A model generated the notes under the pieces. It saw only the letters and a list, made by a program, of their open reading frames with translations. It was not told where the DNA came from and did not search any database. A program made the position numbers and the translations under genes. A DNA stretch of 64,000 nucleotides, taken from Algoriphagus taiwanensis. Lineage in GTDB: Bacteria > Bacteroidota > Bacteroidia > Cytophagales > Cyclobacteriaceae. Positions within the stretch are counted from its first letter, which is position 1; every line of letters begins with the position of its first letter. The stretch spans positions 1 through 64,000 of the forward strand of contig NZ_BTPE01000010.1 in NCBI RefSeq assembly GCF_036245645.1. The letters run 5' to 3'. Shown one piece after another: positions 61,017 to 64,000 of the stretch.

Positions 61017-62240
61017 ATGTGCGACACCTTAGTAGCCCTGCCAGAAAGAACGAGTTCCGGAAACCTGATTTTTGGGAAAAACTCCGACCGGGAACCGCTG
61101 GAAGCGCAGGCCGTTGCCCATTTTCCAAGGCAATTTCCCAAAGAAAAATTATTGAATTGCACCTACATAAGCGTTCCTCAGGTGGAATTGACCCGCGAGG
61201 TGATTTTGTCCAAGCCCTTTCAGATGTGGGGCGCGGAAATGGGAGTTAATGAACACGGAGTCGTGATCGGAAATGAGGCGGTATTTACCAATATCAAGTT
61301 TGACGAAAAGAAAGTCGGTCTTACCGGCATGGACTTGCTCAGACTGGCTTTGGAGAGAAGCAGTTCGGCTAGGGAAGCCTTGAAAGTCATCACCCAACTC
61401 TTGGCAGAATATGGTCAAAATGCCTGCGGAGGGTACCAAAAACGCAATTTTTATTACCACAATAGCTTTTTGATTGCAGATCCCTGTGAAGCTTATATAC
61501 TTGAAACGGCCGGAAAATCCTGGGCCTACCGACAAATCAATTCTATAGGAAGCATTTCCAATGGTTTGACCCTAGAGGAAAACTACGAGGAAGCCCATTT
61601 TGAAAAGGAAGCTCGTACGCTCCAAGGTATATTCTCCGGGAAAAAGGAAAGCTTTCGGGGGAGATTTTCAGACCTGATTTATACCACAGCCGGAAAGTCA
61701 AAACTTAGACAGGCATGCACGACGGGATTTTTGGAAAAAAGAAATCAGCTGGAAGTCACCGACTTTTTCCAAGCACTGAGGCAGCATGAGCGGGAAGATT
61801 TTAACCCCAAAAAGGCTACTACTGCCTCGATTTGCATGCATGCCACAGGATTTACCAACCCTTCGGATACGACCGGAAGCATGGTTGCCGAGATTCGAAA
61901 AGATGCCCCTTCGACTATTTGGCTGACAGGCACTTCCCATCCTTGTATGAGTGTGTATGTTCCGTTTTTTCTTGGAGAATCTTTTGATCTCAAGCTTCTA
62001 AGTCCATCCGAGGAGCCCGATCAGAGTCTCTGGTGGCAAGCCAAAAAACTCCATGAAAAAATCTGTGAGGATTATGGTAAAAAACAACCCATAGTCAGAC
62101 AGCAATTGGATTTACTCCAAGAATCCTGGCTGAAAAAAGAATCTCAATTACTTCAAAACAAGGCCTCTAACTCAGATTTGAAAAATCTTACTTTGAGATG
62201 CCTCGAAGAATACAAAGAATGGATCGGGAATTTTTCCTGA
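61017..62240 (+). CDS. C69-family (secernin-like) peptidase
   Basis: This 407-residue Ntn hydrolase begins MCDTLVALPERTSSGNLIFG, so Cys2 is the predicted nucleophile after Met removal. GKNSDREP and GVNEHGVVIGNEAVF are standard C69 motifs. There is no signal sequence, unlike many exported PepD dipeptidases, and the size and sequence are closer to secernins. It would act on dipeptides or related amides in the cytoplasm. It starts three bases after the amine oxidase stop. Substrate is unknown, and Cys-dependent activity is inferred from the motif. Confidence 0.82.
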   Translation: MCDTLVALPERTSSGNLIFGKNSDREPLEAQAVAHFPRQFPKEKLLNCTYISVPQVELTREVILSKPFQMWGAEMGVNEHGVVIGNEAVFTNIKFDEKKVGLTGMDLLRLALERSSSAREALKVITQLLAEYGQNACGGYQKRNFYYHNSFLIADPCEAYILETAGKSWAYRQINSIGSISNGLTLEENYEEAHFEKEARTLQGIFSGKKESFRGRFSDLIYTTAGKSKLRQACTTGFLEKRNQLEVTDFFQALRQHEREDFNPKKATTASICMHATGFTNPSDTTGSMVAEIRKDAPSTIWLTGTSHPCMSVYVPFFLGESFDLKLLSPSEEPDQSLWWQAKKLHEKICEDYGKKQPIVRQQLDLLQESWLKKESQLLQNKASNSDLKNLTLRCLEEYKEWIGNFS

Positions 62241-62333
62241 TTTTAATCACTCCCCAAAGTGGGTAAATGCGGGAAAAAGCGCCATTCCGGCAGGTTATTT
62301 TTGAAGCTTACTATCAATCCATTTTGTCTGAAT

Positions 62334-64000
62334 ATGCTTCAAAATTCCCCGCTTCATACCTTTCATATTCCCGTGATGGGATTAGGATTTACCGTTGACA
62401 CTCCGATCAAAGTAGCCCGGTTTGGGATATCCAGTGTGGTCTCCATTATGGATGATTTTTTATTGGAGGATATGCGGAAAATCTATTCTCAGAAGTTCCA
62501 TTTGCCTTTTTCACCTATTCCAGACACGGATGAAGACTATCGGGCCAAGCGAATCGAAGCTTATCTCAATCTGCTTCATTCGGTAGTTAAAACCCAGATG
62601 GAAGAATTGATTCAAAGTGACTGGGAAAGCGATTCGGAATTCCGGCATTTTCTCGAGCTACTTCCAAAAGATCACATCTTGCATCGACTTTATGGTGAGT
62701 TTTTAACCGCAGAATCAGATCAGAAAAGTCAGCTTAAAAGGCAGATTCGTAGTTACCTGACTCCGGGAAGCATCGATGTCAATATCATGACCAAGGTGGA
62801 TAAGCTCAATCAGGGGGCAGATGGAGAAAATTTACCTCGGGAATATTCGGATGCGCTTTCTGCGCTTCGGGGCTTTGCCAAAAGCAAGCTGGATGCCGCA
62901 GTGGTATTTTCCGCAGGATTGAATCCTGCGCTTTACTCCTATGCAGAGCAGTTCTCCGGCTTTTTTCCTGACGAAAAAGGACATATCCAAAAGCGAATCA
63001 TTTTGAAAGTTTCGGACTATCGTTCTGCTTTGATTCAGGGAAAATTTCTGGCAAATAAAGGGCTTTGGGTGTCCGAGTTTAGGATAGAATCAGGCCTGAA
63101 TTGCGGAGGACACGCTTTTGCCACCGACGGCTACCTGATCGGGCCTATTTTGGAAGAGTTTAAAACCAATCGGACCCAATTGATCGAGACCTTGAAAACA
63201 GCTATCAATCAGGCTTTGAATGAGAAAAACTCCCCTCGTTTACCCGAAACCGAATTGATCAAAATCACCTATCAAGGTGGAATCGGCAATGCGCAGGAGG
63301 ATAATTTCCTCCGAAGACACTATCAACTGGACGGAACAGGCTGGGGAAGTCCATTTTTACTTGTTCCCGAGGCCACCTCAGTCGATGAAGACACGCTTCA
63401 ACGGATCTTGAAAGCGAAAAAATCTGATTTCTACCTCAGTCACGCTTCCCCTTTGGGAGTTCCATTCAACAATCTGAAAACCAGCAGCGGAGAAGAACAG
63501 CGAAAATCCCGCATTGAAAAAGGCCGTCCGGGAAGTCCTTGCTATAAAAAATTCCTGAGCTTCAGCACCGAGTTTACCAAAACTCCAATCTGCACCGCTT
63601 CCCGCCAATACCAGCATCTGAAAAGCAAGCAAATTCAATCAGGCGAGGCTACTTACAACGAGTACAAGGAAGTGCTTCAGAAAGACTGCCTCTGTGAGGG
63701 CTTGAGTGCTCCGGCGATTTTGGCACAGGGAGAAACTCCAAGAAGAAATCTGAAGGCGGTTACCATCTGTCCTGGGCCCAACTTGGCTTATATCAAAGGG
63801 ATTTTCAGTCTTCGGCAAATGGTAGATCATATTTATGGCAAGATTTCCATTGCCTTGGACCCGGAGCGCCCACATGTGCTGGTCAAAGAAGCCCAACTTT
63901 ATGTAGAACATCTGAAGAGCGAGTTTCAAAAAATACTTCCAGAGGCCAATGCCAAACAAGAGGCATTTTTGGAGAAATTCCGCAAAAACCTCCAAGGTGG
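62334..64000 (+). CDS. Unrecognised large Cys-rich protein, 3' end beyond the window
   Basis: An open frame runs from ATG 62334 to the right edge without a stop, at least 555 residues. The start reads MLQNSPLHTFHIPVMGLGFT, with VARFGISSVVSIMDDFLLED close behind, and no signal peptide. The middle contains GLNCGGHAFATDGYLIGPIL with Cys257. The later part holds Cys at 403, 420, 452, 454 and 479 (SPCYKKF, PICTAS, DCLCEGL, ICPGPN), a spacing that could bind an iron-sulfur cluster or zinc. I do not recognise the family. It follows the C69 gene by about 93 bases. The opening resembles TIM-barrel enzymes only weakly. Confidence 0.7.
   Translation, partial: MLQNSPLHTFHIPVMGLGFTVDTPIKVARFGISSVVSIMDDFLLEDMRKIYSQKFHLPFSPIPDTDEDYRAKRIEAYLNLLHSVVKTQMEELIQSDWESDSEFRHFLELLPKDHILHRLYGEFLTAESDQKSQLKRQIRSYLTPGSIDVNIMTKVDKLNQGADGENLPREYSDALSALRGFAKSKLDAAVVFSAGLNPALYSYAEQFSGFFPDEKGHIQKRIILKVSDYRSALIQGKFLANKGLWVSEFRIESGLNCGGHAFATDGYLIGPILEEFKTNRTQLIETLKTAINQALNEKNSPRLPETELIKITYQGGIGNAQEDNFLRRHYQLDGTGWGSPFLLVPEATSVDEDTLQRILKAKKSDFYLSHASPLGVPFNNLKTSSGEEQRKSRIEKGRPGSPCYKKFLSFSTEFTKTPICTASRQYQHLKSKQIQSGEATYNEYKEVLQKDCLCEGLSAPAILAQGETPRRNLKAVTICPGPNLAYIKGIFSLRQMVDHIYGKISIALDPERPHVLVKEAQLYVEHLKSEFQKILPEANAKQEAFLEKFRKNLQG

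Overview
The window is a 64 kb piece of a Bacteroidota chromosome. The protein set fits the Cytophagales, and an Algoriphagus-like Cyclobacteriaceae is my inference. The signs are SusC/RagA-style carboxypeptidase-regulatory plus TonB-barrel architecture, a putative porin family, a propeller/Y_Y_Y/LuxR regulator, MiaE, a Bacteroidota-type 667-residue urocanase, TAnnTTTG promoter elements, weak Shine-Dalgarno use, and many families of intergenic repeats. I saw no rRNA, tRNA or CRISPR array.

Region 1 (1-23.5 kb, almost all minus strand) is a surface-polysaccharide (O-antigen or capsule) locus. Read in the direction of transcription it runs: Wza-like exporter, Wzc-like tyrosine autokinase, GT8, ManC, then WbpA-WbpE-WbpD-WbpB (UDP-GlcNAc to UDP-2,3-diacetamido-glucuronate). 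After an AT-rich gap of about 530 bp come flippase, polymerase, GT4, HisH/HisF/WbpG (trans-acting amidotransferase set), a DUF354 protein, an LpxD-like acyltransferase, a PIG-L deacetylase, a second amidotransferase with its own fused class II glutaminase domain, a small outer-membrane protein, and an initiating sugar transferase with an odd N-terminal domain. An IS1595-type transposase end lies at the left edge. The part left of about 13.4 kb is visibly more AT-rich than the rest and looks like the exchangeable, strain-specific part of the locus.

Region 2 (23.6-31.6 kb) is mixed housekeeping: a MacB-type permease, MiaE, a putative porin, LpxK, a Nif3-family protein and a coiled-coil zinc-ribbon protein. 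The spacers here hold striking repeats: a purine-rich minisatellite, a duplicated 66-bp unit, and two heptanucleotide arrays placed immediately 3' of two genes.

Region 3 (31.7-36.1 kb and 48.0-50.1 kb) carries menaquinone biosynthesis in two blocks: a hotdog thioesterase with MenF and MenD, and later MenB and MenE. MenC and MenA are not in the window. Between the blocks lie a membrane-anchored propeller regulator, a membrane-bound XRE-type regulator, a LysR regulator and the histidine-degradation genes hutH-hutI-hutU and hutG. An antisense Uma2-family gene interrupts the hut run. Each spacer or gene end in the hut run carries repeat-like sequence, and two such elements end about 10 bp before start codons.

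Region 4 (50.1-64 kb) holds a DUF2141 protein, an S24-type self-cleaving repressor with a small partner gene and paired candidate operators, a TonB-type barrel receptor, Tex, a TlpA-like thioredoxin, a flavin amine oxidase and a C69 peptidase. A large unrecognised Cys-rich protein runs off the right edge.

The most interesting candidate system is the pair of mechanistically different sugar amidotransferases (one fused, one trans-acting) in the same polysaccharide locus, next to a deacetylase and an LpxD-like acyltransferase.
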